Positions 4,805 through 12,195 of a stretch of DNA of 15,779 nt are shown here, piece after piece (within the stretch, counting starts at the first letter, position 1; each line of letters starts with the position of its first letter). Below the pieces are notes generated by a model. That model was not told where the DNA came from. It worked only from the letters and a program-made list of their open reading frames with translations, and did no database searches. The stretch is from an uncultured Oscillospiraceae bacterium (lineage in GTDB: Bacteria > Bacillota > Clostridia > Oscillospirales > Oscillospiraceae), in assembly GCA_948766235.1 (NCBI GenBank), contig CAQCFX010000030.1, forward strand, positions 3,954 through 19,732. The letters are read 5' to 3'. The position numbers and the translations under genes were made by a program.

Positions 4805-7015
4805 TCAATCCAGCTCAAACTGGCCGGTGTAAAGCTGATAATACCGTCCCTTTTCCTCCATGAGCTGGTCATGGCTGCCCTTTTCCATAATCCGGCCGCC
4901 CTCGATGACCACGATGCAGTCCGAGTTGCGCACGGTGGACAGGCGGTGGGCAATCACAAACACGGTGCGCCCCTCCATCAGCGCGTCCATGCCCTGCTGA
5001 ATATACCGCTCGGTGCGGGTGTCGATGGAGGAGGTGGCCTCGTCCAGCACCATCACCGGCGGGTCTTTCACGGCGGCCCGGGCGATGGCCAAAAGCTGCC
5101 GCTGGCCCTGGGACAGGTTGGCCCCGTCCCCGGTGAGCATGGTCTGATAGCCCTCGGGCAGGCGGCGGATGAAGCCGTCGGCGTTGGCCGTTTTGGCGGC
5201 GGAGATACACTCCTCGTCCGTGGCGTCCAGCCGGCCGTAGCGGATGTTGTCCATAACGGTGCCGGTGAACAGGTGGGTGTCCTGGAGCACGCAGCCCTGG
5301 CTCAGGCGCAGGGAATCCTTCTCGATGTCCTTCACGTCGATGCCGTCGCAGGTAATCACGCCGCCCTGAATCTCATAGAAGCGGTTGATGAGGTTGGTAA
5401 CGGTGGTCTTGCCCGCGCCGGTGGAGCCCACGAAGGCGATTTTCTGCCCCGGGTTGGCGTAAACCGTCACGTCCTTCAGCACCCGCTTGCCCTCCACGTA
5501 GGAGAAGTCCACGTGGCTCAGGCGCACCGCGCCGCGCAGCTCGGTGTAGCAGAACTCCTCGCCGGGGACGTTGCGCACCGCGCCTCGAATCAGGTGCAGG
5601 CTCATTTCGCCGTCGGGGCCGGGGTACTTCCAGGCCCAGCCGTGGCCCGCCATCTCCTCCAGCGTCAGCGGGGTAAGGGCGCCGTCGGACTCCAGGCGCA
5701 CCCACAGCCCGGTTTTGGAGTCCACCCCCGGCGGCAGCAGCTTGAAACCGCCGTTCTCCTCGTCCGCCTGGCCCAGCTCAGACAGGGTCTCTCCGTCCGC
5801 CGCCACCAGCACCGGAACCAGCGCCATGCCGCAGCTGCGGGGCACCTTCCAGGCCCAGCTCTTGGGCCGGCCACTGCCGGTGAACATGGACAAGGAGCCG
5901 TTGGCGTCCTTTTCCACCGGCACCAGGGTGACCTGGCCCCGGTCCACCTCGGGCTGGGCGTCCATGACGGCGAAGATGCGCTCCGCCCCCGCCATGGCGG
6001 AGAGCAGGGAGTTCATCTGCATGGAAATCTGGTTGATGGGCTGGGTGACCTGCTGATTGTATTTGAGGTAGGTCACCAGGGAGCCCAGGGTAAAGCCCAC
6101 GCTCACCCCGGAGCTCATGGCCAGCGCGGCGCCCAGCACGGCGGTGACGGCGTATCCGATATAGGTCAGGTTGGAGGCCACCGGCATGATGGCGGAGGAG
6201 TAGAAGCCGGCCTGGCTGGCCGCCGAGCGGTACTCCTCGTTCAGCGCCTGGAACTGGCTCTTGGCCTGCTCCTCGTGGTTGAAGGCCTTGACCACCTTCA
6301 GCCCCTCGATCATCTCCTGGATGTTGCCGTTCACCGCGCCCAGCGCGGCCTGCTGCTTGGCGTAGTACCTTCGGCTGCGCTTGCCGAACACGGAGAACAC
6401 CGCCATCACCGCCCCCAGCATCACCACGGAGGCCAGAAACAGCATGGGGGACAGGGCAATCATCATGGCCACCACGCCCACAAAGGTGACCACGCTGGAG
6501 ATGAGCTGCACCACCGACTGCTCCAACGCCATCTGCACGTTGTCCGCGTCGTTGGTAAAGCGGCTCATAAGCTCGCCGTGGGTGTGGGCGTCAAAGTAGC
6601 TCAGGGGCAGCTCCTGAAGCTTGTCGAACAGCTCCCGGCGCAGCCGGTTGCAGCCCTTCTGGGCCAGCTGGGCCATCAGGTTGGCCTGAATGTAGGAGCA
6701 CGCCGCCGCCAGCACATAGGCGCCCATAAGCCGCAGACAGCATCCCGCCAGCTCGGGCCAGTCGGCCTGCCCGGCGGCCCAGGCGCTGGTAATCCCGTCG
6801 ATGATGGGCTTTTGCAGGTAGGTGGCCGCCACCCCCAGCAGGGCGGACGCCACCACGCTGACCATCGCCGCAATGAGCAGCACGGGCCGGTGGGCGATAT
6901 ATTTCACGGTGCGCAGCATGGTGCGGCGCAGGTCTTTGGGCTTGCCGTAGCCGCCCCGGGGGCCGCCGCCGGGGCCGCCCCCGCGCGGGCCGTTGGGCCG
7001 TTTGTTCTCAGCCAT
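4805..7015 (-). CDS. ABC exporter half-transporter with canonical ATPase site and a large insertion between membrane and ATPase domains
   Basis: 736 residues from the ATG at 7015, chosen because AGGAGG lies 8 bases upstream; an in-frame ATG at 7054 would add 13 residues. The start overlaps the stop of the upstream half-transporter by 8 bases. In numbering from the longer start: Gly/Pro/Arg-rich cytosolic N-terminus (18-40), six-helix ABC_membrane region (about 50-360), an unusual insertion (about 371-505), then the ATPase domain with Walker A GSTGAGKT (543-550), Q-loop Gln591, signature LSQGQ (647-651), Walker B VMVLDE (catalytic Glu672) and H-loop His703. Members of this class usually have 570-620 residues. 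With its partner it should form a heterodimeric exporter in the membrane; lipid, peptide or drug substrates are all possible. The MarR neighbour favours drug or toxin efflux. It supplies the intact catalytic Glu and His. Confidence 0.93.
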   Translation of the reverse strand: MAENKRPNGPRGGGPGGGPRGGYGKPKDLRRTMLRTVKYIAHRPVLLIAAMVSVVASALLGVAATYLQKPIIDGITSAWAAGQADWPELAGCCLRLMGAYVLAAACSYIQANLMAQLAQKGCNRLRRELFDKLQELPLSYFDAHTHGELMSRFTNDADNVQMALEQSVVQLISSVVTFVGVVAMMIALSPMLFLASVVMLGAVMAVFSVFGKRSRRYYAKQQAALGAVNGNIQEMIEGLKVVKAFNHEEQAKSQFQALNEEYRSAASQAGFYSSAIMPVASNLTYIGYAVTAVLGAALAMSSGVSVGFTLGSLVTYLKYNQQVTQPINQISMQMNSLLSAMAGAERIFAVMDAQPEVDRGQVTLVPVEKDANGSLSMFTGSGRPKSWAWKVPRSCGMALVPVLVAADGETLSELGQADEENGGFKLLPPGVDSKTGLWVRLESDGALTPLTLEEMAGHGWAWKYPGPDGEMSLHLIRGAVRNVPGEEFCYTELRGAVRLSHVDFSYVEGKRVLKDVTVYANPGQKIAFVGSTGAGKTTVTNLINRFYEIQGGVITCDGIDVKDIEKDSLRLSQGCVLQDTHLFTGTVMDNIRYGRLDATDEECISAAKTANADGFIRRLPEGYQTMLTGDGANLSQGQRQLLAIARAAVKDPPVMVLDEATSSIDTRTERYIQQGMDALMEGRTVFVIAHRLSTVRNSDCIVVIEGGRIMEKGSHDQLMEEKGRYYQLYTGQFELD

Positions 7016-8744
7016 TCTCGCCGCCTCCTTCCTGCTGGGATTCATAAATTTCACGGTAGATTCTACTGTTCTTCATCAGCTCGTCGTGGGTGCCCACGTC
7101 GGCCACCGTGCCCTCGTCCAGCACCACGATCTTGTCGGCGTACTGCACCGAGCTGATGCGCTGGGCGATGATGATAACGGTGGTGCCCTTCAGGTTCTCC
7201 CGGAAAGACTCCCGGATGCGCCCCTCGGTGGCGGAGTCCACCGCGGAGGTGGAGTCGTCCAGAATGAGCACCGCGGGCTTTCTCACCATGGCCCGGGCGA
7301 TGCACAGCCGCTGCTTCTGCCCGCCGGACACGTTCACGCCCCCCTGCTCCAGATAGGTGTCGAAGCCCTCGGGGAAGGACATAATGAAGTCGTAGGCCTG
7401 GGCGTCCTTGGCGGCCTGGACCAGTTCCTCCTGTGTGGCGTTTTCATTGCCCCAGAGCAGGTTTTCCCGGATGGTGCCGGAAAACAGCACGTTGTTTTGC
7501 AGCACCATGCCGATGCGGCCCCGCAGACCGTCCAGGGGGTAGTCCCGCACGTCCAGCCCGTCCACCAGCACCTGGCCCCGGTGGGTGTCGTAGAACCGGG
7601 GGATGAGGTTGACCAGGGAGGACTTGCCTGTGCCGGTGCCGCCTACAATGGCCACAAACTCCCCGGGCTTCACCTCCAGATTGATGTTCTTCAGCACGTC
7701 CTCTCCCGCGCCCTCGGTCTGATAGCGGAAGGACACGTCCTTAAACTCCACCCGGCCCCGGGGAGCGGGCAGATTGGTTTCGCCGCCGTCGGCGACGGAG
7801 GGCTGGGCGTCGATGACCTCAAACACACGGCGGATGGAGGCCTGCGCCCGGGTGAGCTGGATGATGGCCATGCCCACCATCATGATGGACATGAGAATCT
7901 GCATGATGTAGTCCAGCACGGTCTGGAGATAGCCCAGGTCCATTTCCAGGCCCAGCACCATCTGCCCGCCGAAGTAGAGCACCAGCACCGTGGCGGCGGA
8001 CATACAGATCATCATCACCGGCTGCATGGCCACTATGCGCAGCACCGCCCGCAGGCCGGCGGCGGTGAAGCCGTCGTTGACGTCGATGAACTTCTCCCGC
8101 TCCCGGTCCTCCCGGACGTAGGACTTCACCACCCGCACGGCAACGAGGTTTTCTTGCACCGTCTCGTTCAGGTGGTCCAGCGCCTTCTGCATCTTCTCAA
8201 ACAGGGGGAAGCAGATTTTCATCAGCACCAGCAGCGCTCCGGCCATAATGGGCAGGATAACCAGCACCACCAGGGCCAGCTTCGGGTTGATGGACAGGGT
8301 AAGCACCACGCTGGCGATAAGCATGGTCACCGCCCGGATAAGGATGCGCAGGCAGATCATGGCGGTGTTCTGAATGTTGGTCACGTCGTTGGTCATGCGG
8401 GTAATCAGGGAGGAGGAGGAAAATTTGTCGATGTCCGCAAAAGAGAAAGCGGAAACCTGTTCAAACTCCGCGCGGCGCAGATTGGCCCCCAGGCCCTGGG
8501 CGGCGATGGTGGCGCACTTGGCCGCCGCCGCGCCGGTGAAGGTGGCCCCCAGGGCCACCGCCACCATCAGCACCCCCGCGCGCCAGATAGGCGCCATGTC
8601 CTCCTTCAGGATGCCGTCGTTGATGATTTGGGCCATCAGCAGGGGGATGATAAGCTGGCAGATTGTCTCCACAATGACCAGCAGGGGAGAGCCCACAGCG
8701 TACTTCTCATAGCCCTTGAGATAGGCCGCAAGTTGTTTCAGCAA
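7008..8744 (-). CDS. ABC exporter half-transporter with degenerate ATPase site
   Basis: 578 residues: transmembrane domain (about 15-310) and ATPase domain (about 330-575). Walker A is GGTGTGKS (368-375), Q-loop Gln416, signature VSGGQ (472-476). Walker B reads VLILDD, with Asp497 where the catalytic Glu normally stands, and the H-loop reads IAQRI, with Gln528 instead of His. Such changes mark the non-hydrolysing subunit of heterodimeric exporters of the TM287/288, BmrCD and LmrCD type. The start is a TTG (8744), with AGGAAG 8-9 bases upstream and an in-frame TGA two codons before it, and it overlaps the marR stop by 7 bases, so translation is probably coupled. Partner: the half-transporter encoded directly downstream. 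The substrate is unknown; drug or lipid export is likely. Confidence 0.94.
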   Translation of the reverse strand: MLKQLAAYLKGYEKYAVGSPLLVIVETICQLIIPLLMAQIINDGILKEDMAPIWRAGVLMVAVALGATFTGAAAAKCATIAAQGLGANLRRAEFEQVSAFSFADIDKFSSSSLITRMTNDVTNIQNTAMICLRILIRAVTMLIASVVLTLSINPKLALVVLVILPIMAGALLVLMKICFPLFEKMQKALDHLNETVQENLVAVRVVKSYVREDREREKFIDVNDGFTAAGLRAVLRIVAMQPVMMICMSAATVLVLYFGGQMVLGLEMDLGYLQTVLDYIMQILMSIMMVGMAIIQLTRAQASIRRVFEVIDAQPSVADGGETNLPAPRGRVEFKDVSFRYQTEGAGEDVLKNINLEVKPGEFVAIVGGTGTGKSSLVNLIPRFYDTHRGQVLVDGLDVRDYPLDGLRGRIGMVLQNNVLFSGTIRENLLWGNENATQEELVQAAKDAQAYDFIMSFPEGFDTYLEQGGVNVSGGQKQRLCIARAMVRKPAVLILDDSTSAVDSATEGRIRESFRENLKGTTVIIIAQRISSVQYADKIVVLDEGTVADVGTHDELMKNSRIYREIYESQQEGGGENG

Positions 8745-9280
8745 AGATCACACTTCCTTTCAAATTCGTTGGGCGCCCCCGTCAGCGGGGGCGGAGGCGG
8801 AGGCCCCAGCGGGTCCTTAAGCCCCTCCTCCCGCCGGTCTCCGCCGATTCGGTACAAATTTTCCAGCATCCGGCGGAGAAAGCCGCTCACCATTTCCCGC
8901 TCCTGGGGGGAGAAACCGTGGTACATATAGTCGTCCACCTGCTGAAACGCCGCTATGCTGGACAGGATGGCGTCCCGCCCCTTCCGGGTGATGGAGATGC
9001 GGTTTCGGCGGGTGTCCGCCTGGTCCACACGCCGCTCCACATAGCCCTGCCGCTCCAGCACCTTCAGGGAGGCGGCCACGGTGGGCGGCGCGCTGTGCAG
9101 CCGGTCGGCCAGCTCCTTCTGCGTGGGGGCCTGGGCGGGGTCGTCGGGATACCGGCTCAGCTCCCACAGCAGCCGCGGAGAGCCGATATCCCCCAGCCCC
9201 TGCCGCACCAGCGCCGCCACGCAGGCGTTATGGTGCGCGCGCATCAGCTGATGCAGGCACATTCCGGTCTCGTCGTCCAT
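8738..9280 (-). CDS. MarR-family transcriptional regulator of the ABC exporter operon
   Basis: 180 residues. The winged helix-turn-helix is clear: QKELADRLHSAPPTVAASLKVLERQGYVERRVDQADTRRN-type recognition helix and wing (about residues 54-95), then ISITRKG and a C-terminal dimerisation helix (about 100-145). After residue 150 there is an extra tail with six consecutive prolines (GPPPPPPLTG) ending in ERKCDLC, longer than usual for MarR. The ATG at 9280 has AGGAGGG 6 bases upstream. It is the first gene of a three-gene operon with two ABC half-transporters (7- and 8-base overlaps), the common arrangement of MarR repressors that sense an efflux substrate. A palindrome at 9613-9625, just downstream of the operon -10, is a likely operator. 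The ligand is unknown. Confidence 0.92.
   Translation of the reverse strand: MDDETGMCLHQLMRAHHNACVAALVRQGLGDIGSPRLLWELSRYPDDPAQAPTQKELADRLHSAPPTVAASLKVLERQGYVERRVDQADTRRNRISITRKGRDAILSSIAAFQQVDDYMYHGFSPQEREMVSGFLRRMLENLYRIGGDRREEGLKDPLGPPPPPPLTGAPNEFERKCDLC
8774..8793 (-). other. Perfect GC hairpin inside the 3' end of marR
   Basis: CGCCCCCG (8774-8781) / CGGGGGCG (8786-8793), 4-base loop, about 30 bases before the TTG start of the first ABC gene. It encodes part of the proline run. It has no U-tract, so it is not a standard terminator; an effect on coupling or mRNA processing is only a possibility. Confidence 0.4.
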
Positions 9281-9293
9281 GAAGAACCCTCCT

Positions 9294-9309
9294 TTACACT
9301 GTTACACTG
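9294..9309. repeat. Two direct copies of TTACACTG before the marR ribosome site
   Basis: TTACACTG occurs at 9294-9301 and again at 9302-9309, touching the ribosome site of marR. It may be chance or a binding site; nothing else in the window shares it. Confidence 0.4.
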
Positions 9310-9318
9310 TGCTGCTTC

Positions 9319-9600
9319 GCGCTTCTCGCTGTCACGCTTCCCAGACGGCTGGACGCTCGGTCGCTTTCACTGCGTCTCGAACAAAACCCGCCCCCGCTGC
9401 GCGGCGGCTGGGCTTTTGTTCTCGCTCCGCTCCAAGCTCCCTCGCAGCCGTCTGTTCAGCGCTTCTCGCTGTCACGCTTCGCCTGTTCGCGACGCGCGGC
9501 TTCGCTCCGTCTCGGGCAAAACCCAGTCCCCCTGCGTGGGCCTTGGGCTTTTGCCCTCGCTCCGCTCCATCCGCGCTGCTCACGACGGCTCAGCGCTTCT
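9319..9600 (-). repeat. Two-copy tandem structured repeat in the leader of the marR-ABC operon
   Basis: On the minus strand a unit of 134 then 140 bases starts with GAAGCGCTGA (at 9599 and 9465); a third partial start is at 9325. Shared blocks are GGAGCGGAGCGAG, AAAAGCCC, GGGTTTTG, CGAGAC and GAAGCGTGACAGCGAGAAGCGC. Each copy can form a stem: GGGCAAAAGCCC with GGGTTTTGCCC in the first and GAACAAAAGCCC with GGGTTTTGTTC in the second. The two changed positions vary on both sides and keep pairing, which suggests a selected structure. It is noncoding as far as can be judged and fills most of the roughly 340-base leader. Confidence 0.75.
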
Positions 9601-9612
9601 TTTCGTTCGCCC

Positions 9613-9625
9613 GCTAATCATTAGC
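9613..9625. promoter_or_regulatory. Palindromic operator candidate for MarR
   Basis: Perfect dyad GCTAAT-C-ATTAGC lies about 10 bases downstream of the marR -10 box, around the predicted start of transcription. The position and AT-rich symmetry fit an autorepression site; binding is inferred. Confidence 0.55.
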
Positions 9626-9634
9626 ACGCTTTCT

Positions 9635-9662
9635 ATTCTAACACCCGTTTGAAAAAAGTCAA
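9635..9662 (-). promoter_or_regulatory. Promoter of the marR-ABC exporter operon
   Basis: Minus strand: -35 TTGACT (9662-9657), 16-base spacer, -10 TAGAAT (9640-9635). The predicted start near 9628 implies a leader of about 345 bases before the marR ATG. Confidence 0.7.
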
Positions 9663-9682
9663 GCGGGCGGCGCGAGAAAATC

Positions 9683-9698
9683 CGGGAAATTTTTCCCG
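9683..9698. promoter_or_regulatory. Dyad between the divergent marR and lexA promoters
   Basis: CGGGAAA-TT-TTTCCCG is a perfect inverted repeat centred between the two -35 boxes. It could be a regulator site; no family can be named from it. Confidence 0.35.
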
Positions 9699-9719
9699 AA
9701 AATTTGTGAAAAAATCTTA

Positions 9720-9758
9720 GAACGAACGTTTGACATTTCGAACAGCATATGGTATACT
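9720..9758 (+). promoter_or_regulatory. lexA promoter with SOS box
   Basis: The -35 TTGACA (9730-9735) and -10 TATACT (9753-9758) are 17 bases apart. GAACGAACGTTT (9720-9731) fits the Firmicute SOS core GAACRNRYGTTY and overlaps the -35, so LexA should repress its own gene. Confidence 0.88.
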
Positions 9759-9825
9759 ATGTGCAACGACCAGGTTCTGCGGCCTCCGCCCGCCGGCGGA
9801 CCTATAATAGGAAGGAGCTTGCCAT

Positions 9826-10428
9826 ATGGGAAAACTGACCCCAAAGCAGCAGCAAATCTATGATTTCATCCTCGCCTTTGCCGAGGAGCACGGCTATCCT
9901 CCCTCTGTACGGGAGATTGCCGCGGCGGTAAACCTGAAGTCCCCCGCCACCGTCCACTTTCACCTGAAGGGCCTGCGGGAGGCGGGCTGCATCACCCAGG
10001 CGGAGGGCAAAACCCGCGCCATCACCATCACCGACCTCAGCCGCACCAAACGGGACCAGGTGCCCCTGGTGGGCTATGTGGCGGCGGGCTCTCCCATTCT
10101 GGCCCAGGAGAACATCGAGGAATACCTCACCTTTGACACCGGCGGCCTGGCCGGGGAGCACTTCGCGCTGAAGGTGCGGGGGGAGTCCATGCTGGAGGCG
10201 GGCATTCTCCCTGGGGACGTGGTGGTGGTCCACCAGCAGCCTCTGGCCCGGAACGGGGACATTGTGGTGGCCCTGTTTGAGGACGAGGCCACCGTCAAAA
10301 CCTTCCGGCGGGAGAGCGACGGCCACATCTGGCTCCTCCCGGAAAACTCCAGCCCGGAGTATCAGCCCATCGACGGCGAGGGCTGCTCCATTCTGGGCCG
10401 GGTGGTGGCGGTCATCCGGCGGTACTAA
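9826..10428 (+). CDS. lexA: LexA repressor, SOS response regulator and self-cleaving protease
   Basis: 200 residues, the usual LexA length. The N-terminal winged helix (about 1-70; TPKQQQIYDFI, GYPPSVREIAAAVNLKSPATVHFHLKGL) binds SOS boxes. The C-terminal S24 peptidase domain contains the cleavage site AAG (cut between Ala87 and Gly88, in VGYVAAGSPIL), catalytic Ser121 in RGESM and Lys158 in EATVKTF. DNA damage activates RecA, which triggers self-cleavage and derepression. The ATG at 9826 follows AAGGAG by 9 bases. The gene is monocistronic, with a strong terminator, and divergent from the marR-ABC operon. The SOS box on its own promoter confirms autoregulation. Confidence 0.97.
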   Translation: MGKLTPKQQQIYDFILAFAEEHGYPPSVREIAAAVNLKSPATVHFHLKGLREAGCITQAEGKTRAITITDLSRTKRDQVPLVGYVAAGSPILAQENIEEYLTFDTGGLAGEHFALKVRGESMLEAGILPGDVVVVHQQPLARNGDIVVALFEDEATVKTFRRESDGHIWLLPENSSPEYQPIDGEGCSILGRVVAVIRRY

Positions 10429-10435
10429 AATCAAC

Positions 10436-10481
10436 AGGGCGGCGCTCCCTTGTGAGGAGCGCCGCCCTGCGGCTTTTTTTT
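10436..10481 (+). terminator. Intrinsic terminator of lexA
   Basis: 13-bp inverted repeat AGGGCGGCGCTCC (10436-10448) / GGAGCGCCGCCCT (10456-10468), then GCGGC and eight T. It may also act on ridA transcripts from the other strand, where only a weak T-run follows. Confidence 0.93.
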
Positions 10482-10492
10482 CGCGGCATACC

Positions 10493-10867
10493 TTACTTCA
10501 CGGCCACCGCCTCAATCTCAAACAGCGCCCCCTTGGGCAGCGCCGCCACCTGCACGCAGGAGCGGGCGGGCGCCTCGCCGGGGAAATACTGGGCGTAAAT
10601 GGCGTTGACGGCGGCAAAATCCCCCATGTCGGCCAGAAATACCGTGGTCTTGACCACATCGCCGCAGTCCATCCCGGCGGCGGCCAGCACGGCCTTCAGG
10701 TTGTCCAGCGCCTGGGCGGCCTGGGCCTCCACCCCCTGGGGCAGCTCGCCGGTGGCCGGAATCAGGCCCAGCTGGCCGGAGGTATACAGGGTATTGCCCG
10801 CCAGCTTGGCGTGGCAGTAGGGCCCCACGGCGGCGGGGGCGTTTGGAGCGGTGATGGTTTTTGTCAT
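10493..10867 (-). CDS. RidA family enamine/imine deaminase
   Basis: 124 residues, full length for the RidA (YjgF/YER057c/UK114) family. RidA hydrolyses reactive enamine and imine intermediates such as 2-aminoacrylate made by PLP enzymes, protecting them from damage; it is a cytosolic trimer. Family signatures are GPYCHA near Tyr17, YTSGQLGL, and the C-terminal PARSCVQVAALPKGALFEIEAVA with the substrate-binding Arg102 and Glu120 in place. The ATG at 10867 has AAGGAGG upstream. The gene has its own promoter and is divergent from the MFS gene, with only nine bases between the two -35 boxes. Arg and Glu conservation favours true deaminase activity over the non-enzymatic Rid subfamilies; the exact subgroup is not settled. 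Confidence 0.94.
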   Translation of the reverse strand: MTKTITAPNAPAAVGPYCHAKLAGNTLYTSGQLGLIPATGELPQGVEAQAAQALDNLKAVLAAAGMDCGDVVKTTVFLADMGDFAAVNAIYAQYFPGEAPARSCVQVAALPKGALFEIEAVAVK

Positions 10868-10897
10868 AAGACTGCCTCCTTGTCGGTTGATGCCCCT

Positions 10898-10925
10898 ATT
10901 ATATACGAAGCGGCAAAAAAATCAA
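10898..10925 (-). promoter_or_regulatory. ridA promoter
   Basis: Minus strand: -35 TTGATT (10925-10920), 16-base spacer, -10 TATAAT (10903-10898). Confidence 0.8.
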
Positions 10926-10934
10926 AGCTTTTCC

Positions 10935-10962
10935 TTGACAGGCCGGGCCGGTCTGCTATAAT
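10935..10962 (+). promoter_or_regulatory. Promoter of the MFS transporter gene
   Basis: Consensus -35 TTGACA (10935-10940) and -10 TATAAT (10957-10962) with a TG extension and a 16-base spacer. It should be strong. It is back to back with the ridA promoter. Confidence 0.88.
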
Positions 10963-11009
10963 GGCTCGGTAAACGCGGGCCGTCCATCCGGCCGGGGAGG
11001 AATTGTGTC

Positions 11010-12191
11010 ATGATTCATCTGCTCTTAGCCGTCATCTACCTGTCCTTTATCAGCCTGGGCCTGCCCGACTCCCTGCTGGGCTCCGCCTGGCCGGTGATGC
11101 ACACCGAGCTGGGGGCCCCCATGTCCTGGGCGGGCATTGTGGCCGTCATCATCTCCATGGGCACCGTGGTGTCCAGCCTGCAAAGCGACCGGCTCACCCG
11201 AAAGCTGGGCGCCGGCACGGTCACTGCCGTCAGCGTAGGCATGACGGCGGCGGCGCTGCTGGGCTTTTCCTTCAGCACCTCGTTCTGGATGCTGTGCCTG
11301 TGGGCCGTGCCCTACGGCCTGGGGGCGGGCAGCGTGGACGCGGCGCTGAACAACTATGTGGCCCTCCACTACGCCAGCCGCCACATGAGCTGGCTCCATT
11401 GTATGTGGGGGCTGGGGGCCGCCGTGGGCCCCTATATCATGGGCCTGGCCCTGTCCGGCGGCTCCGGGTGGGCCGCGGGCTATCGGTACATCGGTATCAT
11501 TCAAATTGTCCTCACCGCCATTTTGGTGGTCAGCCTGCCCCTCTGGCGCGTCCACAAGGGCGCCGAGAGCGCCCAGGAGACTCAAAGCGCGCCCCCGCTC
11601 ACCCTGGCCCAGGTGTTCCGCATCCCAGGCGCCAAGCAGATTATGGCCGCCTTTTTCTGCTACTGCGCCCTGGAACAGACCGCCATTTTGTGGGCCAGTA
11701 CCTATTTGAACCAGCACAAGGGCATCCCGGCGGAGACGGCGGCGGGCTACGCCGGACTGTTTTTCATCGGCATCACCACGGGCCGGGCGCTGAGCGGCTT
11801 TCTCACCATGAAGCTCAGCGACCCGCAGATGATCCGCCTGGGCCAGGGCGTCATCGCCCTGGGCATCCTGGCCATGCTGCTGCCCCTGCATGAGTACGTC
11901 ACCCTGGCGGGGCTGGTGCTGGTGGGGCTGGGGTGCGCCCCCATCTACCCCTGCGTCATCCACTCCACCCCGGACCACTTCGGGGCGGACAGGTCCCAGG
12001 CCGTCATCGGCGTGCAGATGGCCAGCGCCTATGTGGGCAACTGCGTCATGCCGCCCCTGTTCGGCCTCATCGCCGCCCAGATTGGCGCCTGGCTGCTGCC
12101 TGTGTATCTGCTGGCCATTCTGGCGGTGATGGTGCTCACCCACGAAGGGCTGCTGCGCTGCACCGGCCACGGCAGGGAGCTGGCGGCGTAG
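11010..12191 (+). CDS. MFS permease, FucP-like branch
   Basis: 393 residues with about 12 hydrophobic segments, typical of a major facilitator in the cytoplasmic membrane. The first helices read LSFISLGLPDSLLGSAWPVM; motif A is DRLTRKLG (60-67) in the first cytosolic loop; helix 4-5 carries PYGLGAGSVDAALNNYVA and MSWLHCMWGLGAAVGP, characteristic of the fucose:proton-symporter-like group common in Firmicutes. The central loop (about 185-205) separates two six-helix halves. The ATG at 11010 follows GGAGG by 9 bases. The gene is transcribed alone from a consensus promoter and ends 4 bases from the stop of the convergent phosphate-transporter gene, with no terminator in between. Substrate unknown: sugar or small-molecule export are both possible. 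Confidence 0.9.
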   Translation: MIHLLLAVIYLSFISLGLPDSLLGSAWPVMHTELGAPMSWAGIVAVIISMGTVVSSLQSDRLTRKLGAGTVTAVSVGMTAAALLGFSFSTSFWMLCLWAVPYGLGAGSVDAALNNYVALHYASRHMSWLHCMWGLGAAVGPYIMGLALSGGSGWAAGYRYIGIIQIVLTAILVVSLPLWRVHKGAESAQETQSAPPLTLAQVFRIPGAKQIMAAFFCYCALEQTAILWASTYLNQHKGIPAETAAGYAGLFFIGITTGRALSGFLTMKLSDPQMIRLGQGVIALGILAMLLPLHEYVTLAGLVLVGLGCAPIYPCVIHSTPDHFGADRSQAVIGVQMASAYVGNCVMPPLFGLIAAQIGAWLLPVYLLAILAVMVLTHEGLLRCTGHGRELAA

Positions 12192-12195
12192 GCCC

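Noticed and set aside
4871..7156. 761-codon open frame on the plus strand
   Set aside because: It is fully antisense to the two ABC genes, is His/Gly/Gln-rich without any domain, and lacks a ribosome site. It is a by-product of GC-rich codon use.
6993..8930. 645-codon open frame on the plus strand
   Set aside because: Antisense to the first ABC gene and marR, low-complexity His/Gly composition, no family motif.
9332..9583. 83-codon minus-strand frame across the tandem repeat, with a repeated peptide
   Set aside because: It starts at a GTG with no ribosome site. The differences between copies preserve the stem rather than a protein, so I treat it as noncoding repeat.
9803..9808. TATAAT close to the lexA start
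   Set aside because: No -35 at the right distance, and it lies too near the ribosome site; the promoter at 9730-9758 is far better.
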